Assembly (NCBI RefSeq): GCF_900112185.1
Contig: NZ_FOKP01000026.1
Location: forward strand, 31,953-95,952
Direction: 5' to 3'
DNA length: 64,000 nt
Source of the DNA: Allobosea sp. CRIB-10
Lineage (GTDB): Bacteria > Pseudomonadota > Alphaproteobacteria > Rhizobiales > Beijerinckiaceae
Part shown: positions 17,919-26,877 of the stretch, one piece after another
Layout of the letters: every line of letters starts with the position of its first letter
Numbering within the stretch: position 1 is the stretch's first letter
Program-made: the position numbers and the translations under genes
The notes under the pieces: model-generated
The model's input: the letters and a program-made list of their open reading frames with translations, nothing else
Databases searched by the model: none
Told to the model about the DNA's origin: nothing

Positions 17919-19034
17919 ATGAAGAAGCTGCTCTTGGGCGGAATTGCCCTTGGCGCGGTCCTCGCCTTTTCGGGCGTCGCGAACGCACAGATCAAGCTCG
18001 GCGTCGGCGGCCCGATCACGGGTCCGAATGCGGCGTTCGGGGCGCAGTTGAAGAACGGGGCGGAACAGGCTGCTGAAGACATCAACGCGGCCGGCGGTAT
18101 CCTTGGCCAGAAGATCCAGGTCGTCCTCGGCGACGACGTCTCGGATCCGAAGCAGGGCGTCTCGGTCGCCAACAAGTTCGTCGGCGACGGCGTCAAGCTG
18201 GTGCTCGGCCACTTCAACTCCGGCGTCACCATGCCGGCGTCGGAAGTCTATGCCGAGAACGGCATCCTGATGATCAGCCCCTCGGCGACCAATCCGAAGA
18301 TCACCGAGCGCGGGCTGTGGAACGTATTCCGCACCTGCGGCCGTGACGATCAGCAGGGCTCGGTTGCGGCGGAGTACATCGCCAAGAACCTCAAAGGCAA
18401 GAAGATCGCCATCGTCCACGACAAGACGACCTATGGCCAGGGCCTCGCCGACGAGACCCGCAAGGGCCTGACCAAGGCCGGCGTCAAGGACGTGCTCTAT
18501 GAAGGCGTCAACGCCGGCGAGAAGGACTTCTCGGCGCTGATCTCGAAGCTGAAGTCGACGGGCGCCGACTACCTCTACTGGGGTGGCCTGCACACCGAAG
18601 GCGGCCTGATCGTGCGCCAGATGCGCGACCAGGGCCTGAAGACCGTGATGATCTCCGGCGACGGCATCACCACCGACGAGTTCGCCACGATCGGCGGCCC
18701 CGGCGTCGAAGGCACGCTGATGACCTTCCCGCCGGATCCGCAGAAGCGTCCGGAAGCCGCCGCGGTCCTGAAGAAGTTCGAGGCCCGCAAGTTCAAGCCG
18801 GAAGCCTACACGCTCTACAGCTACGCCGCGGTCCAGATCATGGCCGAAGGCGCCAAGCGCGCGAACTCGGTCGATCCCAAGAAGATCGCCGCGGCGCTGC
18901 ATGGCGGCCAGCCGGTCGACACGGTCATCGGCAAGATCGGCTTCGACAAGAAGGGCGACATCACCCGTCCGGACTACACGGTCTACACCTGGAAGAAGGG
19001 GGCCGACGGCAAGATCGGCTATGTCGAAAACTGA
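17919..19034 (+). CDS. livJ: Branched-chain amino-acid ABC transporter substrate-binding protein
   Basis: A 371-residue periplasmic binding protein (type I fold, Peripla_BP_6). The signal peptide is residues 1-23, cleaved after ANA (MKKLLLGGIALGAVLAFSGV then ANA, QIKLG). Core motifs include GPITGPNAAFGAQLKNGAEQ, INAAGGILGQKI, the substrate-site loop SPSATNPKITERG, FRTCGRDDQQG and KIAIVHDKTTYGQGLAD. ATG 17919 is chosen over upstream in-frame starts because of the signal peptide and the GGGGAG site 10 bases before it. It completes the liv unit and is followed directly by a strong terminator. Substrate could be Leu/Ile/Val, another amino acid or an amide. Confidence 0.92.
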   Translation: MKKLLLGGIALGAVLAFSGVANAQIKLGVGGPITGPNAAFGAQLKNGAEQAAEDINAAGGILGQKIQVVLGDDVSDPKQGVSVANKFVGDGVKLVLGHFNSGVTMPASEVYAENGILMISPSATNPKITERGLWNVFRTCGRDDQQGSVAAEYIAKNLKGKKIAIVHDKTTYGQGLADETRKGLTKAGVKDVLYEGVNAGEKDFSALISKLKSTGADYLYWGGLHTEGGLIVRQMRDQGLKTVMISGDGITTDEFATIGGPGVEGTLMTFPPDPQKRPEAAAVLKKFEARKFKPEAYTLYSYAAVQIMAEGAKRANSVDPKKIAAALHGGQPVDTVIGKIGFDKKGDITRPDYTVYTWKKGADGKIGYVEN

Positions 19035-19067
19035 TCGTCTCTGATCGCCGAAAGGCATGAGACAGAG

Positions 19068-19101
19068 CCCGCTCCGGAGCGATCCGGGGCGGGTTTTTCT
19101 T
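19068..19101 (+). terminator. Rho-independent terminator after livJ
   Basis: CCCGCTCCGGA and TCCGGGGCGGG form a GC-rich hairpin (19068-19093) followed by TTTTTCTT, 34 bp after the livJ stop. It closes the liv operon. Confidence 0.85.
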
Positions 19102-19228
19102 TGTCGGTGCGTCTTGACCGAGTGCGGTCGCGAGCCCTTGCGGTCATGAAACACAAGGCGCGTTGTCGGGAGGCGCGATCGCCGTTCGTCCTCGAAGGGC
19201 AGAGCGCGCAAGCCAGCAGGAGCCACCG

Positions 19229-19876
19229 ATGACCGCCACCATCACCGCCTTCGAACGTTCGCCCGATCGCGGCAATGGCCTGGCGCGCGACATGCGCCTT
19301 CGCTGGGCGTTCGAGGAAGTAGGCCAGCCCTATGATGTTCGCCTCATGTCGTTCAAGGCGATGAAGCAGCCGGCGCATCTTGCGATTCAGCCCTTCGGGC
19401 AGATCCCGACCTATGAGGACGGCGACATTGCCCTGTTCGAATCCGGAGCGATCGTGTTCCATATCGCTGAGCGCCATAAGGGCCTGCTGCCGGACGAGGC
19501 GAATGCCCGGGCGCGCGCGATCATGTGGATGTTCGCCGCCCTCAACACGCTGGAACCGCCGATTTTCGACCGCAGCCTCGTCAGGATTCTGGAGCGCGAC
19601 AAGCCCTGGTATGAGGAGCGCCTTGCAGCTCTCGGCGAGATCATCGGCAAACGGCTCGACGGTCTCTCCAGTCATCTCGGCGCTGCCGACTGGCTCGACC
19701 GTACGTTCAGCGCAGGAGACCTGCTGATGGTCACCGTGCTGCGTCGCTTGCAAGGTTCAGGCATGCTGGAAGAGCGGCCGAACCTCGCCGCCTACATCGC
19801 CCGCGCCGAAGCGCGGCCGGCGTACCAGCGCGCCTTCGCGGCTCAATTGGCGGTGTTCACCGCGGCGGCGGGCTGA
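19229..19876 (+). CDS. Glutathione S-transferase family protein
   Basis: A 215-residue GST-like protein: thioredoxin-fold N-terminal half (LRWAFEEVGQPYDVRLMSFK, PFGQIPTYEDGDIALFESGA with the cis-Pro and the glutamate/serine glutathione-contact pair ESGAI) and a helical C-terminal half (WLDRTFSAGDLLMVTVLRRL). ATG 19229 follows GCAGGAG at good spacing. The substrate is not predictable. Monocistronic; it converges with the hydrolase gene on the other strand. Confidence 0.85.
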   Translation: MTATITAFERSPDRGNGLARDMRLRWAFEEVGQPYDVRLMSFKAMKQPAHLAIQPFGQIPTYEDGDIALFESGAIVFHIAERHKGLLPDEANARARAIMWMFAALNTLEPPIFDRSLVRILERDKPWYEERLAALGEIIGKRLDGLSSHLGAADWLDRTFSAGDLLMVTVLRRLQGSGMLEERPNLAAYIARAEARPAYQRAFAAQLAVFTAAAG

Positions 19877-19904
19877 CCGAATCTGCTCGCCGGAAGCGCC
19901 CCTC

Positions 19905-20465
19905 TCACGCCGCCGTCAGGCCCTTCATGAACCCGGCGAAGCGCAGCAGCCCGTCAGGCCAGGGGCCATGGCCGGATTCGGTGTTGAGATGGCCGCTGTC
20001 GCCGGCGTCGACGAATTCCGAGCCCCAGGCCTGCGCCAGGGCCTTGGCCTCGTCCTGCGTGCAATAGGGGTCGGTCGCGCTGGCGATCAGTACCGAGCGG
20101 AAGGGCAGGGGTTTTTGCGGGATCGCGGCGAAGTCGTCGGCCATGCCGGGGATGGCGCGCTTGGCCCGCTCGGAGGCCGGCGCGACCAGGAAGGCGCCGG
20201 TGACCTCATGCGGCTTCAGATGCTCGGCCGCATGCGCGACGGCGCTGCAGCCGGCCGAATGGGCGACGATGACGACCGGCCTGGTCGCGGCGCGCACGGC
20301 GGCGACGATGCGGCCGGCCCAGCCGTCGCGGGTCGGCTTGTACCAGTCCTCCTGCTCGACGCGGCGGGCCGTCGGCAGCTTGGCTTCCCAGCGGCTCTGC
20401 CAATGGTCGGGGCCGGAGCCCGACCAGCCGGGGACGATCAGGATGTCGGTGTCGGAGGTTTTCAT
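19905..20465 (-). CDS. RBBP9/YdeN-family serine hydrolase
   Basis: A 186-residue small alpha/beta hydrolase: oxyanion region LIVPGWSGSGPDHWQSRWE, nucleophile elbow VAHSAGCSAVAH (Ser), acid in ASATDPYCT and histidine in GDSGHLNTESGHGPWPDG. The length matches the RBBP9 family. Physiological substrate unknown. It ends a minus-strand run; the vapC stop is 4 bp upstream, so it may be cotranscribed with the toxin-antitoxin pair. Confidence 0.85.
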   Translation of the reverse strand: MKTSDTDILIVPGWSGSGPDHWQSRWEAKLPTARRVEQEDWYKPTRDGWAGRIVAAVRAATRPVVIVAHSAGCSAVAHAAEHLKPHEVTGAFLVAPASERAKRAIPGMADDFAAIPQKPLPFRSVLIASATDPYCTQDEAKALAQAWGSEFVDAGDSGHLNTESGHGPWPDGLLRFAGFMKGLTAA

Positions 20466-20469
20466 GGGA

Positions 20470-20874
20470 TCAAAGCACTATGAGGCCTTCGGCGCGGGCG
20501 GCTGCCGCCAGTTTTCGATCGACCGTCGCAAGCGGCGCTGACCGGTCCAGCGCAAGCTGGAGATAACAGGCATCGTAGCTCGTCAACTCATGCCGGGCGG
20601 CGAGTGGGCGGATGTCAGCGGCAACCCGGTCAAGTCCGAAATGACAGGTCTCGACCGGGATGCTGGCGATGGCGTGCCAGACGGCATCGCCATCTGCAGC
20701 CGAGAGGATTGCGCGGCGGCGCTTCGTCAACAGGACGTTCGCGACTTCGATCGGCCAAAGCCCCGGAACGTATCCGCCTCCGCCGAAATAAGGCGCGAGC
20801 TTCGTCAGCGCAGTTTGGTCCTGTTCGTCTGGCGAGAGGGCGGCGATGACGATCGAGGCGTCGATGACCGCCAT
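20470..20874 (-). CDS. vapC: VapC-type PIN-domain ribonuclease toxin
   Basis: A 134-residue PIN domain with the four acidic metal-site residues in place: Asp5 (VIDASIV), Glu43 (WPIEVANVLL), Asp101 (TSYDACYLQLAL) and Asp119 (LATVDRKL). VapC toxins cleave tRNA or rRNA; the target here is unknown. The start overlaps the antitoxin stop by one base, the usual coupling for toxin-antitoxin pairs. Confidence 0.88.
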   Translation of the reverse strand: MAVIDASIVIAALSPDEQDQTALTKLAPYFGGGGYVPGLWPIEVANVLLTKRRRAILSAADGDAVWHAIASIPVETCHFGLDRVAADIRPLAARHELTSYDACYLQLALDRSAPLATVDRKLAAAARAEGLIVL

Positions 20875-21140
20875 CAGCGGCGGCCCTCATCTCTGGCCGA
20901 CAGGATATCGTCGACCGAAAACGAGACCCCCTTGGCGCGCAGCATCTCGCGAACACGCAGAAACTCGGCCATGACCTCCGCCGCCTTGGCCTTCCGCGCC
21001 GCTGCGGCATCGCCGGGCGCTGCGTGCATGTGCGCCACCACCTTGCCATGGCGCGTGATCACGACCTCTTCGCCCCGCTCGACCCGGTCGAGCAGTTCGG
21101 AGAACTTGGTCTTGGCTTCAAAGGCGCCGACGGTGATCAT
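20874..21140 (-). CDS. vapB: Phd/YefM-family antitoxin (VapB role)
   Basis: An 88-residue antitoxin: N-terminal Phd/YefM DNA-binding half (ITVGAFEAKTKFSELLDRVE, then RGEEVVITRHGKVVAHM) and a charged C-terminal half that should wrap the toxin (REMLRAKGVSFSVDDILSA). It overlaps vapC by one base. A short inverted repeat immediately upstream is a candidate autoregulatory operator. Confidence 0.88.
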   Translation of the reverse strand: MITVGAFEAKTKFSELLDRVERGEEVVITRHGKVVAHMHAAPGDAAAARKAKAAEVMAEFLRVREMLRAKGVSFSVDDILSARDEGRR

Positions 21141-21153
21141 GCGCTAAATCTAA

Positions 21154-21167
21154 ACTGGTCAACCAGT
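21154..21167. promoter_or_regulatory. Inverted repeat before vapB, candidate toxin-antitoxin operator
   Basis: ACTGGT-CA-ACCAGT lies 14 bp before the antitoxin start, in the promoter position expected for autoregulation by the Phd-type antitoxin. Binding is inferred. Confidence 0.45.
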
Positions 21168-21171
21168 CGGT

Positions 21172-22479
<1,308 letters not shown>

Positions 22480-22660
22480 AGCGGGCTCGCGGCGTGACGA
22501 TGAAAGGCTCGCCGGCTCGCTAGCACGGACGGGCCGCTGACGGAATGCCGGAGGGCTGCTGCTGACAGCTTCGGGCCCTGCCTCTGCCTAGCGTCCGCGC
22601 CGGCTGGGCGGGATGCTCCTCGCTTCTGGAGCGCCGACAGACCCAAGGAGGAAAAGACCG

Positions 22661-23011
22661 ATGTCCTATGTCGATGGTTTCGTCGCGGCCGTGCCGGCCG
22701 CCAATCGCGAGGCCTATGCCGAACATGCCCGCAAGATGGCGCCGATCTTCAAGGAGTTCGGTGCGACGCGGGTCGCCGAGAACTGGGGCGACGACGTCCC
22801 GCATGGCAAGCAGACCGATTTCTACCGGGCGGTGGCGGCCAAGGATGACGAGGTCGTGGTCTTCGCCTGGGTCGAGTGGCCGAGCAAGGAGGCGCGCGAT
22901 GTCGCCTGGCAGAAGATGATGGAGGATCCGCGCATGGCGCCGGGCGCCAATCCGATGCCGTTCGACGGGGCGCGGTTGATCTATGGCGGCTTCGCCGGCA
23001 TCGATCTGTAG
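22661..23011 (+). CDS. DUF1428-family small protein
   Basis: A 116-residue protein beginning MSYVDGFVAAVPAANREAYA, with RVAENWGDDVPHGKQTDFYR and the C-terminal MPFDGARLIYGGF that typify the DUF1428 (YbaA-like) dimeric alpha-beta barrel family. AAGGAGG lies 12 bases before ATG 22661 and decides the start. The biochemical role of the family is not established. Monogenic, followed by a palindromic repeat element. Confidence 0.85.
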   Translation: MSYVDGFVAAVPAANREAYAEHARKMAPIFKEFGATRVAENWGDDVPHGKQTDFYRAVAAKDDEVVVFAWVEWPSKEARDVAWQKMMEDPRMAPGANPMPFDGARLIYGGFAGIDL

Positions 23012-23019
23012 ACTGCTCC

Positions 23020-23125
23020 GTCATTCTCGGGCGGAGCGAAGCGCAGACCCGAGAATCTCGTGATGAGAAGGCGCTGGCCGGCGCCTCTTTCTGCCTGAGA
23101 TGCTCGGGTCAAGCCCGAGCATGAC
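23020..23125. repeat. Palindromic intergenic element, family B copy 1
   Basis: A ~106-bp element bounded by GTCAT and ATGAC. Its first arm folds as TTCTCGGGC..GACCCGAGAA and its second as GATGCTCGGGT..AAGCCCGAGCAT. A related copy lies at 42212-42303. It sits between a DUF1428 gene and the rpe stop (convergent genes). Confidence 0.75.
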
Positions 23126-23138
23126 GTTTGTGGCTGGG

Positions 23139-23819
23139 CTAGACCCAGTCGCCGCGCGCCGCCTCCGCCGCCTTGCGGATGGCAGCGATGTTGCCGGCAT
23201 AGGCCGACGGCCCGCCCTTGAACACGGCCGAACCGGCGACCAGCGTGTCGGCGCCGGCCCTGACGCAGAGCGGCGCCGTCTCAGGCGTGACGCCGCCGTC
23301 GATCTCAAGCGCGATCGGCCGCTCGCCGATCAGGGCCCGCACCTGGGCGATCTTCTCGACCACCGAATGGATGAAGCTCTGGCCGCCGAAGCCGGGGTTG
23401 ACCGTCATCAGCAAGATCAGGTCGACATCGCCGATCAGCGGCTCGGCGGCGCTCGCCGGCGTGCCGGGGTTGAGCACGATGCCGGCCTTCTTGCCCTGCG
23501 CCTTGATCGCCTGCAGCGTCCGGTGTGGATGCGCGCCGGCCTCGACATGGAAGGAGATCAGGTCGGCGCCGGCCTTGGCGAAGGCCTCGATGTAGGGATC
23601 TACCGGCGCGATCATCAGATGGACATCGAAGAACTTCTTGGTGTGCGGCCGGATCGCCTTCAGCACATCCGGGCCGAAGGTGATGTTGGGCACGAAATGC
23701 CCGTCCATCACGTCGCAATGGATCCAGTCGGCGCCAGCCTCGTCGACGGCGCGGACCTCCTCGCCGAGCTTGGCGAAGTCGGCGGAGAGGATGGAAGGGG
23801 CGATGCGGATCGTGCTCAT
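23139..23819 (-). CDS. rpe: Ribulose-phosphate 3-epimerase
   Basis: A 226-residue TIM barrel: APSILSADFAKLGEEV, WIHCDVMDGHFVPNITFGPD with the metal His/Asp pair, DVHLMIAPVDPYI, LLMTVNPGFGGQSFI and EIDGGVTPETAP. It interconverts ribulose-5-phosphate and xylulose-5-phosphate in the pentose phosphate or Calvin pathway. Full-length and single-copy here, with no pentose-phosphate partners in the window. Confidence 0.93.
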   Translation of the reverse strand: MSTIRIAPSILSADFAKLGEEVRAVDEAGADWIHCDVMDGHFVPNITFGPDVLKAIRPHTKKFFDVHLMIAPVDPYIEAFAKAGADLISFHVEAGAHPHRTLQAIKAQGKKAGIVLNPGTPASAAEPLIGDVDLILLMTVNPGFGGQSFIHSVVEKIAQVRALIGERPIALEIDGGVTPETAPLCVRAGADTLVAGSAVFKGGPSAYAGNIAAIRKAAEAARGDWV

Positions 23820-23864
23820 GGCGGGCGTTTAGCCTGTTTCGCAGGATCGCGAAACCATGCCGAT

Positions 23865-23975
23865 GTCATCCCGGACAAGCCGCGTCAGCGGCGCCGATCC
23901 GGGATCCATTCCGGAGCCTATCCGAAAGAGCTTCCGGAATGGGTCCCGGGTCTTCCTTCGGTCGCCCGGGACGAC
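23865..23975. repeat. Palindromic intergenic element, family C copy 1
   Basis: Bounded by GTCATCCCGG and CCCGGGACGAC, with internal inverted segments such as CATTCCGGAG..CTTCCGGAATG. Its first 43 bases (23865-23907) are the exact reverse complement of 40439-40481 in the second copy. It lies between the rpe start and the stop of a GST gene. Confidence 0.85.
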
Positions 23976-24017
23976 CGCGCCTTTGCTGGAGCGAAAGAGT
24001 TCCGATGTCTTTCGATA

Positions 24018-24695
24018 TCAAGCCCGCTTCAACGGGAATGACAGGCGCCGGTCGGCCTCGGCGATCTCGACGGCGGCCTGGGTGAAGGCGGGGCGCAGCT
24101 TCAGCCGCTCGAACCAGCGCGACAGGCCATCGAACGGCGCAAGCGAGGGGCCACCGAGGCGCAGTGAGAACAGCACGCTCATGAACAGGGCGATATCGGC
24201 GACCGAGACCGCGTCGCCGAAGAATTCGCGCCCGGCGAGCCGGTCTTCCAGCACGGCATAATGCTTCTCCAGCGCCTGCTCGGCGATCAGCGCGTCGGCT
24301 TCCTGGGCGAAGCGCCTTGTCTGGTCGGTCGAGGGCGGGCTGGTGCGGTGCATCAACGGCTTCAGCGCCTGCAGCATGATCTCGTCGGCATAGAGCTCGT
24401 CGAGCCGGCAGCGGGCACGGGCGCCGGGGCAGAGCGGAAGGAGCGGCGGCTCGGGATAAGCGTCTTCGAGATATTCGAGGATGACGGTCGAGTCGTAGAG
24501 CACGATCCCGTCATCGTTCAGCACCGGGACCTGCCGCTTGGGGTTGAGGGCGACGACTTCAGGATGCTTGGGATCATAGCCGGTCGTCTGGTTGAACGGC
24601 ACCATGATGCGCTCGAAGGCGAGACCTTTTTCGCGCAGTGCGATCTCGACCTTGCGCGAGAACAGGCTGAGCGGCCCCGAATAGAGCGTGATCAT
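24018..24695 (-). CDS. Glutathione S-transferase family protein (paralog 1)
   Basis: 225 residues: N-terminal thioredoxin fold (MITLYSGPLSLFSRKVEIAL, NPKRQVPVLNDDGIVLYDST with the cis-Pro and the glutathione-contact DS pair) and helical C-terminal domain (EFFGDAVSVADIALFMSVLF). It is strongly similar along its whole length to the product of 24815-25486, for example in SGPLSLFxRKVEIAL and NPKHPEV-type segments. The two genes are therefore a tandem duplication. Substrate unknown. Confidence 0.88.
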   Translation of the reverse strand: MITLYSGPLSLFSRKVEIALREKGLAFERIMVPFNQTTGYDPKHPEVVALNPKRQVPVLNDDGIVLYDSTVILEYLEDAYPEPPLLPLCPGARARCRLDELYADEIMLQALKPLMHRTSPPSTDQTRRFAQEADALIAEQALEKHYAVLEDRLAGREFFGDAVSVADIALFMSVLFSLRLGGPSLAPFDGLSRWFERLKLRPAFTQAAVEIAEADRRLSFPLKRA

Positions 24696-24814
24696 AACAG
24701 GAACTCCGGTTTTGCTTGCCTGAACTCTGGCAAAGCTTGCAGTCAGCTCGCGTCAGCAGGGAGTTCTTCCAGACGGTGACGCCAGCATAGTCGCTTCCGC
24801 CACCGCTGCCCGGG

Positions 24815-25486
24815 TCAAAGGCGCTGGAGCGGCAGCGAGAGCTTGCGGTCCCAATCGGCGATCTCGGTCAGCTGTGTCGCGAAGACGGGACGCGCGCCGA
24901 CCCGCTCATGCCAGGCCGCGAGCGCCGGCAGGGCAGAAAATGACGGCCCGCCCAGCCGGCGGACATAGTGGACCATCAGGAACATCCCGATGTCCGCGGC
25001 GGAGAAGGCGCCGCAGAGATAGGGCTTCTGGCCGAGTGCCGCTTCGATGTCGGTGAAGTAGCGCGCCAGCAGGGCCTCGGCCGCCCTGGCCTTATCCTCC
25101 GCCTGCTCCAGCTCCGCCTGCGGCAGGCGTTCGCCGTTGCGATGGAAGAGCTGGCGCAGCGCCCCGAACAGCACTTCGTCGGCGAAGAGCTCGTGCTGGC
25201 GGCAGCGCGCCCGCTCGACCGGCGTGGCGGGATAGAGCGGCGGCTGCGGATAGGCTTCGTCGAGATATTCGAGGATCAGGGTGGAGTCGTAGAGGGTCAG
25301 CTCGCCATCGACCAGGACCGGTACCTGGCCTTTCGGATTGGCGGCGAGCACCTCGGGGTGCTTCGGGTTGTAGCCGACCATCTGGTTGAACGGCACGACG
25401 ACGCGTTCGAAGGCCAGTCCCTTTTCGGCGAGGGCGATCTCGACCTTGCGGCCGAACAGGCTGAGTGGTCCGGAATAGAGCTTCAT
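24815..25486 (-). CDS. Glutathione S-transferase family protein (paralog 2)
   Basis: 223 residues: MKLYSGPLSLFGRKVEIALA, NPKGQVPVLVDGELTLYDST and PYLCGAFSAADIGMFLMVHY mark the two GST domains. It is upstream of, and clearly duplicated with, the 24018-24695 gene (gap 119 bp). Detoxification or glutathione-dependent isomerisation or lyase chemistry is possible; nothing in the neighbourhood fixes the substrate. Confidence 0.88.
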   Translation of the reverse strand: MKLYSGPLSLFGRKVEIALAEKGLAFERVVVPFNQMVGYNPKHPEVLAANPKGQVPVLVDGELTLYDSTLILEYLDEAYPQPPLYPATPVERARCRQHELFADEVLFGALRQLFHRNGERLPQAELEQAEDKARAAEALLARYFTDIEAALGQKPYLCGAFSAADIGMFLMVHYVRRLGGPSFSALPALAAWHERVGARPVFATQLTEIADWDRKLSLPLQRL

Positions 25487-25553
25487 CGGCGTGCTTCCCC
25501 CTGCTCCAGGCCGTCAAAGCGGCCGGTTGCAGGCAGCCTGGGAGCCCGCCTCG

Positions 25554-26579
25554 TCAGCTCACGTCAGCAGAGACTTCCTTGCGCCTGATCCGCGCTGCGA
25601 CGCCGCGTAGCAGCCAGGGCAGCAGATAGATCGGGAACTGGGCCAGCGCGAAGTAGAGATAGGTGGTCGGCGGCACGCCGGCGCCGAGCGCGGCGACCAG
25701 CAGGCCCATGTTCCGCTGGCCGGTGCCGTAGCCGATCATGAAGCGCTCGGAGACGGGGAAACGGCGCAAGCCCAGCCAGGCGCTGGCGAGGCCGACCGCG
25801 GAGACCAGAAAGGCGACGGCGAGGAACAGCGCGACCTGGCCCGGCCGTTCCATCGCCGCCCTGGTGACGCCGTCCATCGCCGCGATGGCGAAGACGAAAT
25901 ACATCAGCACGCCGAAGCCATCGAGATTGGGCTTGAGCGCGCGGATGCGCTCCGCCCCGAGCCAGCGCCGGATCGCGAAGGCGACGACCATGCCGCCTCC
26001 GATGAACATGACGAGCCGCAAGGCCAGCGCCAACCGGTCGAGCGGCACGGCAGCCCCCGCCAGCCAATCGACCAGGAAGGGGGCGATCAGCGGGCTCGCG
26101 ATCGTGGTGACGATGACGCCGGCAATGATCAGCGAGGGCTCGAAGCCATAAAGGATGGCGACGGCGGGCGAGGACATGATCGGCGGCGCCGCGCCCATGA
26201 TGGCGATGCCGAGCAGCAGGCCGGGATCGAGCGCTTCGCGGCCAAGCAGAGCGAGAGCGGCGGCGATCAGCAGGGCGGGTGTGAAAAGCAGCCAGAGGCA
26301 GGTCACGATCAGCTTCGCCGGTCGGCGCACCAGCCCCGCGATGACGCCGAGATCGGCGCGCATGAACACGACGGTGGTGAAACAGAAGATCGTGATCGGC
26401 AGGAGCGGGCGCGCCGCAGCCGAGAACTGCGGCAAGGCGAGGCCGAGGAAGATCGAGAGCGCGAAGCCCTGCGTGCCGTAGCGGCCGAGCAGAGCGAGGG
26501 CGGAGGCGAGGGCAGCGAGCATCGAAACCGGAGCAGCAAAACGGAGCGCCACACTGGCTGATCCGGAGGGCTGCGTCAT
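25554..26579 (-). CDS. Bile acid:sodium symporter (BASS)-superfamily transporter
   Basis: A 341-residue membrane protein with about nine or ten helices. It shows the BASS-like motifs IAIMGAAPPIMSSPAVAILY and YGTGQRNMGLLVAALGAGV, the latter corresponding to the conserved xGNRNxGL crossover. The frame is open to 26801, but ATG 26579 (MTQPSGSASVALRF) removes an Arg-rich non-family stretch. It likely moves an organic anion with Na+; the substrate is unknown. It diverges from the FAD oxidoreductase gene at 26878. Confidence 0.75.
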   Translation of the reverse strand: MTQPSGSASVALRFAAPVSMLAALASALALLGRYGTQGFALSIFLGLALPQFSAAARPLLPITIFCFTTVVFMRADLGVIAGLVRRPAKLIVTCLWLLFTPALLIAAALALLGREALDPGLLLGIAIMGAAPPIMSSPAVAILYGFEPSLIIAGVIVTTIASPLIAPFLVDWLAGAAVPLDRLALALRLVMFIGGGMVVAFAIRRWLGAERIRALKPNLDGFGVLMYFVFAIAAMDGVTRAAMERPGQVALFLAVAFLVSAVGLASAWLGLRRFPVSERFMIGYGTGQRNMGLLVAALGAGVPPTTYLYFALAQFPIYLLPWLLRGVAARIRRKEVSADVS

Positions 26580-26877
26580 CTGGCGGGAGTGCAGGGTAGC
26601 CCCGCTGTCATCGCGACGCGCGACGCGACGACGACATGCGAGCCCGCTCGCGCGATGTCTTGCAGTTCGCGTTGCGCGGCGCGCAACATCAGGGCCGGCT
26701 CTAGGCAGAAAGTTGCGCTGCATTCGTGGATGGACGGCCCGCGCAGGCGACATCTCCGAAATGGAGACGGAAGCTGCGAAACTTTGCCGGGTTATCCGCA
26801 ATATTCGACGAAACGGCTGACAGCCGCGGCGGCGGCGCTATTCTTGCTAGCGGGAAAGGCTGGCGGAGGCTTGTCGG
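26580..26877. other. Divergent intergenic region with an inverted repeat
   Basis: 298 bp between the transporter and FAD oxidoreductase starts. It contains GTTGCGC-GGC-GCGCAAC (26671-26687), a 7+3+7 inverted repeat that could be a regulator site shared by both genes. No gene is visible. Confidence 0.4.

Noticed and set aside
20470..21140. Toxin-antitoxin pair as a sign of a mobile island
   Set aside because: Neighbouring genes are housekeeping, composition is unchanged, and no integrase, tRNA junction or direct repeats flank it.
20590..21147. Plus-strand gene opposite vapBC
   Set aside because: The VapC and Phd-type proteins on the minus strand have full family motifs, while the plus-strand frame shows none.
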